NCBI GenBank assembly: GCA_030710605.1
Contig: CP092874.1
Span: 68,071,011-68,135,010, forward strand
Length of the DNA: 64,000 nt
Source: Cordylochernes scorpioides
Lineage: Eukaryota > Arthropoda > Arachnida > Pseudoscorpiones > Chernetidae
Reading direction: 5' to 3'
Part shown: piece after piece, positions 39,961 through 51,471 of the stretch
How the letters are laid out: the number at the start of each line of letters is the position of its first letter
How positions within the stretch are numbered: the first letter of the stretch is position 1
Program-made: the position numbers and the translations under genes
Notes under the pieces: generated by a model
What the model saw: only the letters and a program-made list of their open reading frames with translations
Database searches by the model: none
What the model was told of the DNA's origin: nothing

Positions 39961-42369
39961 CAGTCGAACCTCTTTAATTCAACACCCCAAGGGATCAGAG
40001 CTTTTGGTTGAATTAAAGGAAGTGTTGAATTAAGATTAGATGATTAGATAATCATCTAACTAGCTAAAATAATATATATATATTTTTATAAATCGCTTTG
40101 TAATATAAATAAATGATATTAATTGAAACCATTGGGTGTGTACTTTTTTATATTTATTTTTTTATTTTCATGATTAACTTTTAGTATCTGGGACAAAATG
40201 GCAATAATACATATTTTCGAAACAAATAATATTTTATTCCAATTGTGTGTGAATAATAGTTTAAAGAAAATAAATATGGAAAATAAAAAGAAAATAAAAA
40301 AATATTATTTGAAAAGAATCAAGATTAAAAAAAAAAATATTTTATAGATGTCTGTTTTTTCTCTGAAATCCTATTCAGGATGTATTCCAGATAGTCTATT
40401 TTTAAAAGACATGCATGCCTTTCTTCTTCAGAAATGTCTTTTAAATAACAAAGAGTTTTTTATTGTATTAAAGGCATCCACTGCTACTGCAGGTGTTATT
40501 GATGTTTTGTTTAAATCTTTTTCTGTTGGCTCTACCTCTTATCTTCTTCTTTTCCCATTACCTCCATTACAATTTCTTCAATGGACTGTTTCCCAGCAAC
40601 TTGCACATCTTTATCAACTTCCAAGAAGTCAATATAGTTGACATCAATGGCTTGATGTTTTTTTAAAGCCTCAAAAAATCTGTTCATTTCTTCTTCAACA
40701 ACTTCTTCCATTGCTTCATCCATCACAAATCCTGAATGAGAAAAACAATTTTTTATTGTGGAAGAACTAACCCCAACCCATGCAGCCTCTAGCCAGCTAA
40801 TTGCAAAGAGTAAATGTACTTGAGCATTTTTTTTTCTTCCATGCAAGTGAGAAGATACGTTATCATTCGTTTCCATTATTGGTCTTTTAGGGCTTTAATG
40901 ATACCCATATCACAGGGTTGTAATGCACTTGTAGTTAGGGCGGGCAAAAATCTTATTTCAATGTTCTGTAACCCTTCAGGTATTTGGTGGGCTGGGCAAT
41001 TATCTAAAATTAATAAAATTTTTCTTTCTCCTCTTTTGAATATTTGGTCCAATTTTTTCAGCCAATCCGTAAAAATTGCCCCAGTCATCCAGGCTTTTTT
41101 ATTAAAATGATAATTTGAGGGAATATTCATGCCATGGAAGCATCGTGGTCTTCTATATTTCCCAATATAAAGTAAAGGCAGTTTTTCACTTCCATCCATA
41201 TTACAGCATACCAACACTGTAATTCTCTCTTTAGACTTCTTACCCCCTTCACATTTCTCACCTCTGATAGTCATTGTTTGATTAGGCAAAAGTTTATAAA
41301 ATAACCCTGTTTCATCAGCATTGAAAATGTCCTGTGGGCTGTATTTAGCTAAAAGTGAAGGAATAATCCCACCTTTCCAAGTGGCTACACTATTGGCATC
41401 CACACTTCCAGCTTCTCCATGAAGTCATTTAAAAGCAATATTCCTTCTGGCCTTAAACTTTTCTAGCCAGCCATTGCTAGCTTCAAAATTATCTTGACCC
41501 ATTTTCAAGGCCAAGAGTATAGCCTTTTCTTTCAAGATATTGCCATTTATGGCAAGTTTCATGGCATTTGCCTGCCTTATCCACCTAAACAGGGCTTCTT
41601 CAATCTCTGGGAATTCCCCGTCACGATCACGTTTCAAGGTAGAGCTAAAATTAGATTTTAAAAAGGCAGATTTTATGGTGAATTTATTTTTTAAAATTGT
41701 GCTAATGGTGGACCGTGGAATATTTCTCTCTCTGGAAACTTGACTATGTGATTTTCCTTGTTCTATTTCTTCTATAAGTGAGCTGGTGATACTGACTACG
41801 TTTCCAATTTTTTTTGGCAGAACCTGACATTCTTGCCCTACTCATTTATTCAAATTAACACAGAATATTGAATTAAAATGTTATCATAATCATTGTTGGA
41901 TCATTTTATAAATATTTATTTATTTAAAAATAAATTATTTATAAATTTAAAATAGCTAAAATATTTCAATGTTAAAAATAAAAAAATAAAAATTATTATT
42001 AGTTAGCGCATGATGCCGAAATTCCCGCGTAAAAAAAACAACAATGACATCCGTGAAATTGCGCAACGGCACTGCAAAGTGAAACTTAAACTAACCAGAA
42101 ACCAAAAGTGCGCAGGCGCGATCCTATCGGCGCCCGCCGATTCCGATAGTCGCCGCTGTAATACCGTTTAGCGGTAAAGTTGCATGTAAAATAACATTCA
42201 ACTGTCGAAATTCAAATTTTAAAATGGTCGAACTATCGGAACTGTCGTATTATCGATACTGTCGAATTACGGTTTGTTATTTGATAGGCGGGAGGTCGGG
42301 ACATCGGAACATGGTCGAATTATCGCCGAGTGTCGAATTGGGGTGTGTCGAATTAACGAGGTTATACTG
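39961..42369 (-). mobile_element. Tigger/pogo-like element A, near complete
   Basis: Ends CAGTCGAACCTCTTTAATTC and CGAATTAACGAGGTTATACTG are imperfect inverted repeats of about 25 bp, flanked by TA (39959-39960, 42370-42371). The 2.4-kb length and a single transposase gene on the minus strand are normal for Tigger. Other copies of the family: 27067-29343 (deleted) and 42778-43016 (end only). Confidence 0.9.
40532..41850 (-). pseudogene. Tigger transposase (CENP-B HTH and DDE)
   Basis: In order: a pogo-type HTH with IEEALFRWIRQANAMK and NFEASNGWLEKFKARRNIAF (CENP-B-type DNA-binding, 41425-41637). Then the DDE domain (40876-41403): first Asp in IFNADETGLFYKLLP, second in ILLILDNCPAH, third in LQPCDMGIIKALK. 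An in-frame TGA near 41425 separates the two. A frameshift near 40870 throws the C-terminus (40532-40876: ISWLEAAWVGVSSSTIKNCF) into another frame. The protein would bind its ends and cut and paste the element in the nucleus. This copy is inactive as it stands. Confidence 0.88.
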
Positions 42370-42777
42370 TATCTGCATATTACAAGAGGAAAGCCCTGGC
42401 AGCAATTGGTGCTATATGAGAGGTCTTGACAAAATCCAAGATGAACTCTTTAAATGCGGTTTTGAAATTATTCGATTCGACAATCTTGCCTCAAGTGTTA
42501 TACACGGCACCCTTTTGAGCACTTGAAAAATTTCAGAACAACTTTCTAAGACGCTACCTGAATTTACCAAAATATACTCTGGGCTTTATGCTGAGAATGG
42601 AGTGCGGACGATAATCACTAGAAGTTGTCATTATTAAACAGATTTCGAATTTTTAGGGATTATGAAAGTGTGAAAGAGAGCAGGTTTCTTCGCATTTGTT
42701 TGGTACACCTCTGAACACTCTACAACCCCCAAAGTGCAGGCAAAAATTTTTGAAAACCTGTTAAGTACAGTTCGAAC

Positions 42778-43016
42778 CTCTTTAATTCAACACCCCAAGT
42801 GATCAGAGCTTTCTGTTGAATTGAAGGAAGTGTTGTTTTAAGGTTAGATGATTAACTAATCATCTAACTCCCAGAAATAATATATTTTTTAAATTGCTTT
42901 ATAATATCAATTAATGATATTAAATGAAACCATTGTATGTACTTTTTTGTATTTTTTTTTTTTATTATTTTCATGATTAACTTTAAGTATCAGGGACAAA
43001 ATGGCAATAATACATA
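42778..43016 (-). mobile_element. Tigger element A fragment
   Basis: Starts CAGTTCGAACCTCTTTAATTC after TA and matches the first 240 bp of 39961-42369, through GGGACAAAATGGCAATAATACAT. It is then cut by element B copy 2, which inserted at a TA. Confidence 0.82.
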
Positions 43017-43711
43017 CAGTAAAACCCCGCTAATACGAACCCTGGATATAGCGAACCTTCCCTTATAACGAACCCACGGCGATTCCCGATTCCATTCCAT
43101 TGAAAATACCATCGTTATAACGAACTTTGCGATTTTTTAAATAACGAACTACACCTATAACGAACCTATTTTCCGTCCCAAAAAGATAAAATCTATTAAA
43201 AATACTAGGCTTATAACGAACTTGAAATTGTGATTTAAAAAATTTTTAAAACAACAAAATTTAGAGCCTGTTTCAGCTCACAGATCGCGATTTCAAAACA
43301 AAAAATTAGCAGCATTTTTGTTTTCATTTCCATTTTATTTTTGCTGTATGTTGTATAAATTTTTACATGTTGTACTCTTTCATTTAATAGCATATCTTTG
43401 CATTCGACAATTTTGAAATAGAAGAAAAATACAAATGGCTTCCAAAATAAAGAAAAGAAAAAAGAATGGCGTTCTAAAAAAAAAAAAAACAACAGTGGCA
43501 GCATGCCCTTTTAGAAGCGTTCTATATCAAGTTTAACCTAGTCTAAAACATAAAAGCCAGAAATGGCCGGCCGTTTTACCACCAATTTTGTGTTTGCAAA
43601 TAGCGTTTTTTATTCGCAATTTTACCGATCGTGCTATGGTATCAACATGTTTCGCGTCCGATTTTTCTGAATTGGATACTTTTAATTCATCTTCAATTGA
43701 TTCAGAATACA
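43017..43711. mobile_element. Tigger/pogo-like element B, copy 2, truncated
   Basis: Left end CAGTAAAACCCCGCTAATAC after TA. Follows copy 1 (13176-14621) up to TTGATTCAGAATAC, with one internal deletion, then breaks off into the dispersed relic. The right terminal repeat is missing. Confidence 0.8.
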
Positions 43712-44042
43712 AAGTTGGCAGGTTTAATATCTCACCTTCATTTGCTGAGATGAATCAAGATGGGAAAGGTCTGATAATTCATTAGTATTTTCCATGTGGC
43801 TCGGAGTTGTCTTTATTCCAAGTTGGTCAGAATCCATCTGTGAAACCAGAGCTCCTTTTAGTTGGAACTGCTGTTACAATTCATTGTGGTCTCTGAAATA
43901 TCTCTCCAAACCTACTGGCAGAATTTGGTGCAGATCTGTACCATATAGAAAAAAGAGGAAATATTAGTTTCACAAGAGACAGCTCCCAAATATCTCATCA
44001 CACAATCTTGATCAAAAAAAAATTAACTAGAAATTACAATTT
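43712..44042. repeat. copy of dispersed relic 8478-8810
   Basis: Shares GATAATTCATTAGTATTTTC and CAGAATTTGGTGCAGATCTG with 8478-8810. No usable frame. Confidence 0.7.
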
Positions 44043-44125
44043 TAAATCAAATTGATAAAGTACAATTTGGATTATAGATTATAAACACAAGGTAATAAGA
44101 CCAAATCCAAATAAATAAATAGAGT

Positions 44126-44162
44126 GTGACATTTCGGTAACAGCGTTGTTACCATCTTCAGA
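44126..44162 (-). ncRNA. hammerhead-like motif, one core change
   Basis: Minus strand CTGAAGA, hairpin GGTAACA-ACGC-TGTTACC, GAAAT GTC. The C after GAAA is T, so helix III pairing is weakened. Confidence 0.42.
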
Positions 44163-44193
44163 CAAAAGTACTGAATGACAAAAGTATTTTTGT

Positions 44194-44229
44194 CTGAAGA
44201 TGGTAACAACGCTGTTACCGAAACGTCAC
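44194..44229 (+). ncRNA. hammerhead-ribozyme-like motif
   Basis: CTGAAGA (44194-44200), perfect hairpin GGTAACA-ACGC-TGTTACC, GAAAC (44220-44224), GTC. All boxes match. Confidence 0.5.
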
Positions 44230-44275
44230 ACACTATTTTTTTATTTGGATTTGGTCTTATTACCTTGTGTTTATA

Positions 44276-44555
44276 ATTTTAAATCAAGTTTAAAAAAATC
44301 ACAGGAAAATGGAATTCCACTATCTATGAAGAAATACTCCAAATAAGTGAAATATATATTGTGTCTTAAATAGAAGATTTACCATTGAAGTCGAAGATGT
44401 TGCCAATCAGCTGACCATGATCCCATACTAGCAAGAGTGAAATTTTATATTGGGCATGGATGGCTAGAGAAAGCAGACAACATAAGCCGATATTTTCAAA
44501 ATGAATTGACTTTGGAGGATGAATGTTTTTTTAAGGGGCACAAGAATGGTAATTC
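44276..44555 (+). pseudogene. older Gypsy integrase N-terminal part
   Basis: Plus strand reads DPILARVKFYIGHGWLEKAD then NELTLEDECFFKGHK: the linker between RNase H and integrase zinc finger in Gypsy pol. It continues at 48789 beyond the nested Gypsy. Confidence 0.7.
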
Positions 44556-44646
44556 CAAGGGCTGCAAGGAAAAACATGGTGGCAGCGGCGGGATCGTGAA
44601 GAGCCCAAGTAAGTGCCTTTTTAATTAATTCCACCCTTGCACAATC

Positions 44647-45769
44647 AAACCTGACATGGAATCAAATTCCTTCCTTCCGCCTCCTAACTTCAGTTTCGAC
44701 ACCAAGGATTGGCCAAGCTGGAAACAGAGATTTTCTCGATACTGACTTCTCTCAAACTTGAACGCCAAGGAACAAGAATATCAGATCACAGCTTTGATAT
44801 ATCTTATGGGGGAGAGGGCTGAGGAAATACACTCTGCATTCAATTTCTCAGCAGATGAGGCAAAGAACTTCGACAAAGTCATTGAAGCATTCAACAACCA
44901 CTTTATTGGCAAACGCAATGTGGTGTAATGAGCGGGCTTTGTTCGGATTAAGGAGTCAACCGCCGGAAGAAACCATTGAGGAATTTGTAACAGTTTTGCA
45001 CAGAATATCTGAGCACTGCGAATACGCTAATCTGCGCGAGGAGCTTATTCGTGATCGTATAGTGCTTGGAGTAAATGATAGGAAGTTGTCGGAGAAACTG
45101 ATGCTAAATGAAAACCTGACCTTAGCCAAAGCAGTCGAGATCGCCCGTCAGTGGGAAGCTGTGATGCGTGAACAACAGGATCTTAACCCTTCTACATCGC
45201 AGGTCGACACAACGAAGAAAGTGGCCAAGCAGAAACCTAAAGCATCAGGTCAAGGCAAGGACAATGGCAGATCAACGTCTAGACAAACAGACAGCGCCAA
45301 GGAAACAGACGAAAGAAAAAAATTCCTAACTTGCTTCAACTGTGGGACTACCAAACATCATTATCGTTACAGAGATAAGTGCCCAGCTAAGGACAAGGTC
45401 TGTGGAAAGTGCGCGAAAAAGGGCCATTACACTAATCTCTGTCGAAGAAAAAACAATGAGGTGAACGCCATATCCTCGGAGGAAACCCCAGCGTGGGAGA
45501 AGGCCTCATTTGTATATGCTGTCCGCGAACCTACGCTGGGAAGCAGAAAGACCAGGTGGAAGTCAACAGTAAGAGTCAACGGCACTGCAATCCACTTCAA
45601 GTTGGATCCGGGCTCGGATGTGACACTGATACCATTTTCCTTGTACAAGCGGTATTTCAGCAACGTCCAACTGACGCCTACCGACGGCCAACTGATGGCG
45701 GCCGCGAACCAAAGATTGAGAATGCTGGGACCTTCGTGGCGAAGCTCCGAGCTAACACACGTGAAATGA
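44647..45769 (+). pseudogene. Gypsy gag and protease start
   Basis: Gag with a stop near 44742 and another break near 44928. The intact stretch (44855-45769) has EEFVTVLHRISEHCEYANLR and LIRDRIVLGVNDRKLSEKL, typical of this gag. Two zinc knuckles follow (CFNCGTTKHHYRYRDKC, CGKCAKKGHYTNLC). The protease reads KLDPGSDVTLIP, with Pro in place of the Thr/Ser of the D-T/S-G catalytic triad, which should abolish activity. Continues in another frame at 45770. Confidence 0.82.
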
Positions 45770-47339
45770 AGGATACCGTGTACGTGGTCCACCATTTGGA
45801 GCAACCTCTGCTGGGTTTCGGGGCCTGTGAAGACCTCCAACTCGTCAGACGAAATGATCTTGTCATCAACGGAACAACGGATGTCAATCCAGAACGAGAG
45901 TTCCCTAAGCTATTTGACGGACTGGGGCTTCTTGAACAGCCCTATCACATCAAGTTGAAGGAAGGTGCCAAGCCCTTCTCCATACCAGTCCCAAGACGAG
46001 AACCTCTTCCGCTCATGCCGAAGTTAAAAGAGCAACTGGATGCCATGGTGGCTCAAGAAGTCATCAAACCAGTTGATGAGCCAACGGAGTGGTGCGCACC
46101 GATCGTCCTAGCTGGAAAGCCAAACGGGAAAACCAGGATCTGTGTAGACTTGTCCCGGCTTAACCTGAGTGTGGAACGTGAGCTTCACCCACTTCTTGTC
46201 CTTTAACATGAACTAGCTCAACTCAACGGGGCCAAAATCTTTTCCAAGCTGGATGCTAACAGCGGATTTTGGCAGATTAAACTCTCTGAAGAAAGATTCA
46301 AACGCTGACGACTTTCATTACGCCCTTTGGCAGATATAAATTTAAAAGGCTTCCCTTTGGGATTTCCAGCGCTCCAGAACACTTCCAGAAACGTATGTCT
46401 GCTATCCTACGCGGAATCAAAGGGGTAATCTGTCACATGGATGACATCTCAATTTTCGCAAAGAGAAAGGAAGTGCATGACGAGACACTACGCGAAGTTT
46501 TGAGACGCCTGAAGAACTCAGGGATTACTCTTAACAAAGAAAAGTGCCAGTTCGGTGTAAGCAACGTCACATTCCTGGGACATTACATCGACGAACACAG
46601 TATCAAGGCAGAAGAAAAGAAAGCCAAAGCCATCACCGAGATGAAAGCGCCAACTAACTTGCAAGGGGTGCAACGTTTAATGGGCATGGTCAATTTCCTA
46701 GGCCGCTTTGTTCCAAATCTAGCAGAAATCACAAAGCCACTTAATAACCTAAGAAAGAAAGATGTGAGTTTCATCTGGGGCTCACCACAGAAAAAAGCGT
46801 TCGAGAAAGTCAAAGACCTGGCCAGTGAACGAGTTCTGGCAAGCTTTGACATCTCTAAGAAGACCATGATCTCAGCTGATGCATCATCGTATGGCCTGGG
46901 AGCTGTCCTTAAGCAAGAGCATGAAGCCAACGAGTGGCGCCCAGTGGCCTTTGCATCACGGACATTGACGAAGACGGAGCAGGGATATGCTCAAATAGAG
47001 AAGGAAGCTCTTGCAATTACATGGGCGTGTGAGCGCTTCAAGGACTTTGTGGTGGGAAAAAACTTTTTCATCGAAACAGATCACAAACCCTTAGTCCCCA
47101 TCTTCACCACTAAATATCTGAACGATCTAACGCGAAGGCTTCAACGGTACCGTATGAGGATGCTACAGTTCTCGTTTCATATCTTTCATACACCAGGAAA
47201 GGACCTAATCACCACTGATGCCCTATCAAGACAACCACTTCCAGGTCATCTTCCTGAAGATGAAGAGCTCCAGGAAGAAGTTGAACATTTTGTGCTTAGC
47301 ATCGTCCTGCATCAATCCACGACAGACTTGCCAAAATAG
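45770..47339 (+). pseudogene. Gypsy RT and RNase H
   Basis: RT begins in the frame ending 46206 (EWCAPIVLAGKPNGKTRICV, VDLSRLNLSVERELHP), then shifts. The frame 46395-47339 holds the palm with HMDD (ICHMDDISIFAKR), thumb and connection (QRLMGMVNFLGRFVPNLAEI), and RNase H with MISADASSYGLGAVL, QIEKEALAITWAC and ETDHKPL. Breaks lie at about 46200 and 46300. The enzyme copies element RNA into DNA; this copy is dead. Confidence 0.85.
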
Positions 47340-48630
47340 TCCTCAACCAGAAGCTGGAGCCTACCATTCAAAATGTGGCATTTTATTCCAAAAACGGTTG
47401 GCCTGCCAAATGTCAGCTCTCTCCCTTAAAACACTCGTTCTACGATGTTCGCGACAAGATAGGGGAAGAGAATGGCTTACTAATGAGAAGACTGCAAGTG
47501 ATCATCCCCTCTAACATGTGAAAAGATGTTTTGAACCGCATCCACGCAGGTCATCAAGGAATAACAAAATGTCGAGCAAGAGCAAAGGATCATGATTGGT
47601 GGCTAGGAATAGGTCAAGAAATCCAAGATATGGTAAAAACCTGGGAGAAATGCATCGAGAATCAACCCCTAAAGCACGAACCACTCATCCTCAACGACTT
47701 CCGGAACGACCGTGGCAAAAAGTCGGGATGATCTCTTACATTACGAAGGAAGAGAGTATTTAGTCGTCGTAGACTATTTTTCTCGTTTTATCGAGGTCGT
47801 ACGACTTACTAAACTTTCGTCGGAATCTGTGGCAGATCACTGCAAAGCCAGCTTTGCTCGTCATGGCATCCCTGACATTGTAATCAGTGATAATGGACCA
47901 CAATTTCACCCATCAACAACTTCAGCCTTTACGAAGTTTGCCTCTGAAGTTGGGTTTCGACACATCACTTCCAGCCCAAAGCATCCACAATAAATGGTCA
48001 AGCAGAAGCTGCTGTCAAAATTGTATAAAACCTGATGAAAAAGAATAAAGATCCGGTCCTAGCACTCATGGAGTATCGGGCAACACCCCTGGCAAACAGA
48101 CTCTCCCCTGCAGAACTTTTATTTGGAAGGAAAATTCGCACTATGGTTCCCTGCAGTTCATCATCACTAACCCCTAAAACGGTGGATCAATCCAAACTCA
48201 GGGGAGAAGAGGAGCAGCGGAAGATGGTGCAGAAAACAGCTTTTGACAGACGCCATGAGGTCACGAAAAAGGCGGAACAAATTTTCAGGAGAGAAAGTTT
48301 GGGTGAAGGATCTTCGAGCGTGGGGAAGTGTCATCGAAAAGGCTTCAGCGCCCCGCTCATACATCGTGGAAACTTCTGTAGGGACCTACAGGCAAAACTC
48401 TCTTCTTCTGGCTTCTTCCCAACAACAGGTCGACCCAAGTGAGACATCTCCTGACAGTGAACTCCCGCTGAAATGGAGGAAACTCCGGGAAATGAACTGC
48501 CTGCAGAGGAGCTACAACAGCTGCCAGCAATCGCTCCAGAGATGAAGCAGCTGTCTCCCTCACCTGGAAAAGTGTCGCGGTATGGGAGAAGATACAAGCG
48601 GGTCCAGCGATAACCTCCTCTAAACTTTTT
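47340..48630 (+). pseudogene. Gypsy integrase
   Basis: Pieces in three frames: LNRIHAGHQGITKCRARAKD with the zinc-finger His pair and CIENQP (47531-47731, one Cys lost), YLVVVDYFSRFIEVVRLTKL with the first catalytic Asp and IVISDNGPQFHPS with the second (47712-47993), and VLALMEYRATPLANRLSPAE (48035-48200). A stop at about 47993 falls just before the third catalytic residue. The C-terminal domain follows in another frame (FSGEKVWVKDLRAWGS). Confidence 0.82.
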
Positions 48631-48638
48631 GGGGGAGA

Positions 48639-48788
48639 TGTTGAGGGTTCGGGCGAGAATCCTCACGCCACCTCGCGCCGGGTGCTGTTCGACTTGTGAT
48701 CCTGGACTGGATATAAATAAAACCGGTACCTAGGAAGCTCCGACGACTCAGAGTGGATTATTGACAAATCAACAGGCAAAACGCAACA
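48639..48788 (+). repeat. Gypsy 3' LTR
   Basis: 150 bp, TG to CA, with TATAAATAAA at about 48711. No partner LTR. Confidence 0.7.
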
Positions 48789-49452
48789 GCTTCCATGAGA
48801 CCCATAGTGGAATGTGCAAAATTAAAGCTGTGGCTAGAAGCTATGTCTGGTGGCCTAATATTGATAAGGATTTTGAATAAGTTGCAAGAAATTGTAAAAT
48901 GGTTCAGGCCAATCCATCAAAAACTTTTTTTCAACCTTGGGAATAGGCAAAAAGTCCTTGGGAAAGAATCCACATAGAATTTTCTCATTTAAATGGGTTG
49001 AACCTCTTCATTGTAGTAGACAGCAATTCAAAATGGGAAGAAGTTATCCCAATCAAAGATATTACAACAAAGAAAATAATAGAACAAATTAGAAGGCTAT
49101 GTGCACTCTATGAACTTCCAAAATAATTTAGAAATGCAAACATTTTTTATAGAGAGGAATGGAGTTGAAAACTGACATTAAATCCGGCTTACCATCCTCA
49201 AAGGACTTGGAAAAAGGGTATTAAAAAATGAAATAGAGAAGAGGTTGAGTGAATAGAAGCAAAATTCATGGAACAGGCTAAACCACTGACAAATTATTTT
49301 ATAAAACTCCTTTAGAACCAAACTAACCTTATTGAAACCATGCCTGAAAGTTAAGGTTAAAAAGTTAAACAGCAGAAATGGAATTAGAAAAGCCATGGTA
49401 CAATCATTTAGAAGCTTTGACATAAATGACCAAGTATCGTTGAAAAACTATG
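48789..49452 (+). pseudogene. older Gypsy integrase, continuation
   Basis: Reads KAVARSYVWWPNIDKDFE (zinc finger end, 48828) and later LNGLNLFIVVDSNSKWEEVI (49000) with the first catalytic Asp, in several frames. Belongs with 44276-44555. Confidence 0.75.
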
Positions 49453-49454
49453 TA

Positions 49455-51469
49455 CAGTAAAACCCTGCTAATACGAACCCTGGATATAGCGAACCTTCCC
49501 TTATAAAAAACCCACGGCGATTCCCAATTCCATTCCATTGAAAATACCATCGTTATAACAAACTTTGCGATTTTTAAAATAACGAACTACCCCTATAACG
49601 AACCTATTTTCGGCCCCAAAATGATAAAATCTATTAAAAATACTATGCTTCTAACGAACTTAAAATTGTGATTTAAAAAAATTTTAAAACAAAATTTTGA
49701 GCATGTTTCAGCTCATGGATCGCGATTTCAAAACAAAAAATAGCGGTATTGTTTGTTTTCATTTCCATTCTATTTTTGCTGTATGTTGTATAAATTTTTA
49801 CACATTATACTTTTATTTAATAGAATATCTTTGCATTCGACAATTTTAAAATAGAAGAAAATACAAATGGCTTCCAAAATAAATGTGTGCGTCCTTTATG
49901 CCTGACCAAACCACTCATTGGAACGCCATGAAACTTTGGGAAGTTATTTAGTATAGTACTGGGAAGGTTTCTGAAAAATAATTTCTTGAATATCTTGAAT
50001 ATCCTTAGAGTTATTTGCAGATTTGTAGATTTAACTCGCAAGCAGCGCCCAATTGCGACGATGATAACAAGTTTTTTTTTATCTATAAGTTTTATTATCA
50101 CTAAGTTTATTATCTTAAAGATTATTTATCAAAAGTAAGATTTTCTACCTATTAATTGCACACAAGTCAAAGTTAGTTATCAAGTATTTTTCAAGGGACC
50201 GGGAAAAAATATTCACTAGATAAAACGATGATTTTGTAATATAGAAAATTAGGAAAGACAAAATTCTGGATGACACGGCAATTTATTTGAGACAAGAATA
50301 ATGATACAATTCTAAGGCAAGATACTATTCCTTTAACTTCCAATTCCCGAGGGAACCAATTAATATTGATTTTATTCAACTTAACGAGTATTTTTCAAGG
50401 GACCGGGAAAAAATATTCACTTTATCGAGAGATTCAAATTTGCGAGTTTCAAATTATCAAAATATATCTATTATTTTTTTTTATAGGTTTATAGAGAATT
50501 GTTTTAACAAATGTTCGTTAGACAAACCTTTACTCGGGTAAAACCCGGGCGAAGCCGGGTACGTCCGCTAGTTTTAAATAATTTTAAAGCCAGAAATGGT
50601 TTGAATAACAGGTTAAAAACAAAATTTAATATACAATTCAGAAGAATATGAGGAAACTGGAATTGGAAGAAGAAAAGAAAAAAAAAAAAAAAACAGTTCC
50701 CCCAAGTTCCTTGTGTCTCATGAGCCCCAAACAAATCGACTTATAAATTCTCAAAAACTACCACTACTGTTTTATTTTTAGAATGGAATTCTTGTTAGGT
50801 ATATGACTCATTCAGGGTTCGCGGATATTCCCCCTGGCCGGCCATTTTACCACCGATTTTGTATTTGCAAATTGGCATTTTTTATTGCAATTTTACCGAT
50901 CGCGTTATAGTATCAACATGTTTTGCGTCCGATTTTTCTGAATTGGATACTTTTAATTCATCTTCAATTGATTCAGAATACACGGTGCTTCATTCCTTTG
51001 ATGGAAATAACGATATTTTAAAACAATTCTGATTCTCAAATTTCACTTTTCAAACAACAAGGTATTAGAGGCTTTTTTCAAATAAATATAGTATTATATT
51101 AATTGAGAAATATGTTCTAAAATACTCTTATACCTTTTAAATATATAATTAATAATGTTTTGCCTAGGGGATTTGGCTTAATTTTTAAATAATACATAGG
51201 TTTATATATAAACATGTATGCTAATGATAAGAAGAACTTATTAACAAATGACTTCTTTTGATATTCAGCATTACTGTAAAGAAATATGTCAATTTAGGGA
51301 ATTAAAACAAAGTGACCATTATTAAGTGGCTGCCTTTTCCTGTTTGTATGGCTGTTTTTTAATTATACGGTCTAAAAATTTAGAAAAGTTCCAAGAAAAT
51401 GGCCAAAACGTGGCTATAGTGAACCATAAGCTCTGTCCCATTGGGGTTCACTATAGAGGGGTTTTACTG
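49455..51469. mobile_element. Tigger/pogo-like element B, copy 3
   Basis: Ends CAGTAAAACCCTGCTAATAC and CTATAGAGGGGTTTTACTG, flanked by TA (49453-49454, 51470-51471). Matches copy 1 on both sides of a nested Helitron (49884-50571). Relative to copy 1, about 130 bp are also missing at the Helitron site. The small conserved ORF region is at about 50800-51030. Confidence 0.82.
49884..50571 (+). mobile_element. Helitron-like fragment
   Basis: 3' end AAACCCGGGCGAAGCCGGGT hairpin, then ACGTCCGCTAG with CTAG at 50568-50571 followed by T. This is a different and better preserved Helitron tail than those at 3881 and 29565. The 5' terminus is not clear. No coding sequence. Confidence 0.72.
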
Positions 51470-51471
51470 TA

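Larger units (their letters stand above)
39721..42775 (+). pseudogene. LINE reverse transcriptase relic split by a Tigger
   Basis: Left part (39721-39960): YVDDIVLIGESMIGF (catalytic YVDD) and KYQYLGYPLTTANSLNK. Right part (42372-42775): YYKRKALAAIGAI and FLRRYLNLPKYTPGFMLRME. These correspond to consecutive stretches of the LINE at 30108-31605 (YLGYPLTP..., FLRRFLCLPSYTPGYILRAE). The Tigger (39961-42369) lies between, at the TA. Stops and shifts show it is dead. Confidence 0.82.
44043..44275. repeat. palindromic repeat with paired hammerhead-like motifs
   Basis: Inverted arms of about 95 bp (ACACAAGGTAATAAGACC and GGTCTTATTACCTTGTGT at the outer edges) around a spacer of about 25 bp. The empty site is the relic copy at 8810-8830 (around TTAACTA...AAGTTC). 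Same family as 3223-3665 and 21668-21868. Confidence 0.78.
44556..48788 (+). mobile_element. Ty3/Gypsy element nested in an older Gypsy
   Basis: The right edge is a 150-bp LTR (48639-48788, TGTTGAGGGTTCGG to ACGCAACA) preceded by the purine tract GGGGGAGA. On the left only TGGTGGCAGCGGCGGGAT, a probable primer site, is seen at about 44577; the 5' LTR is missing. Both flanks read as one older Gypsy integrase. Gag, protease, RT, RNase H and integrase are all recognisable but broken. Related in gag and RT to the element at 60842-63506. Confidence 0.85.
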
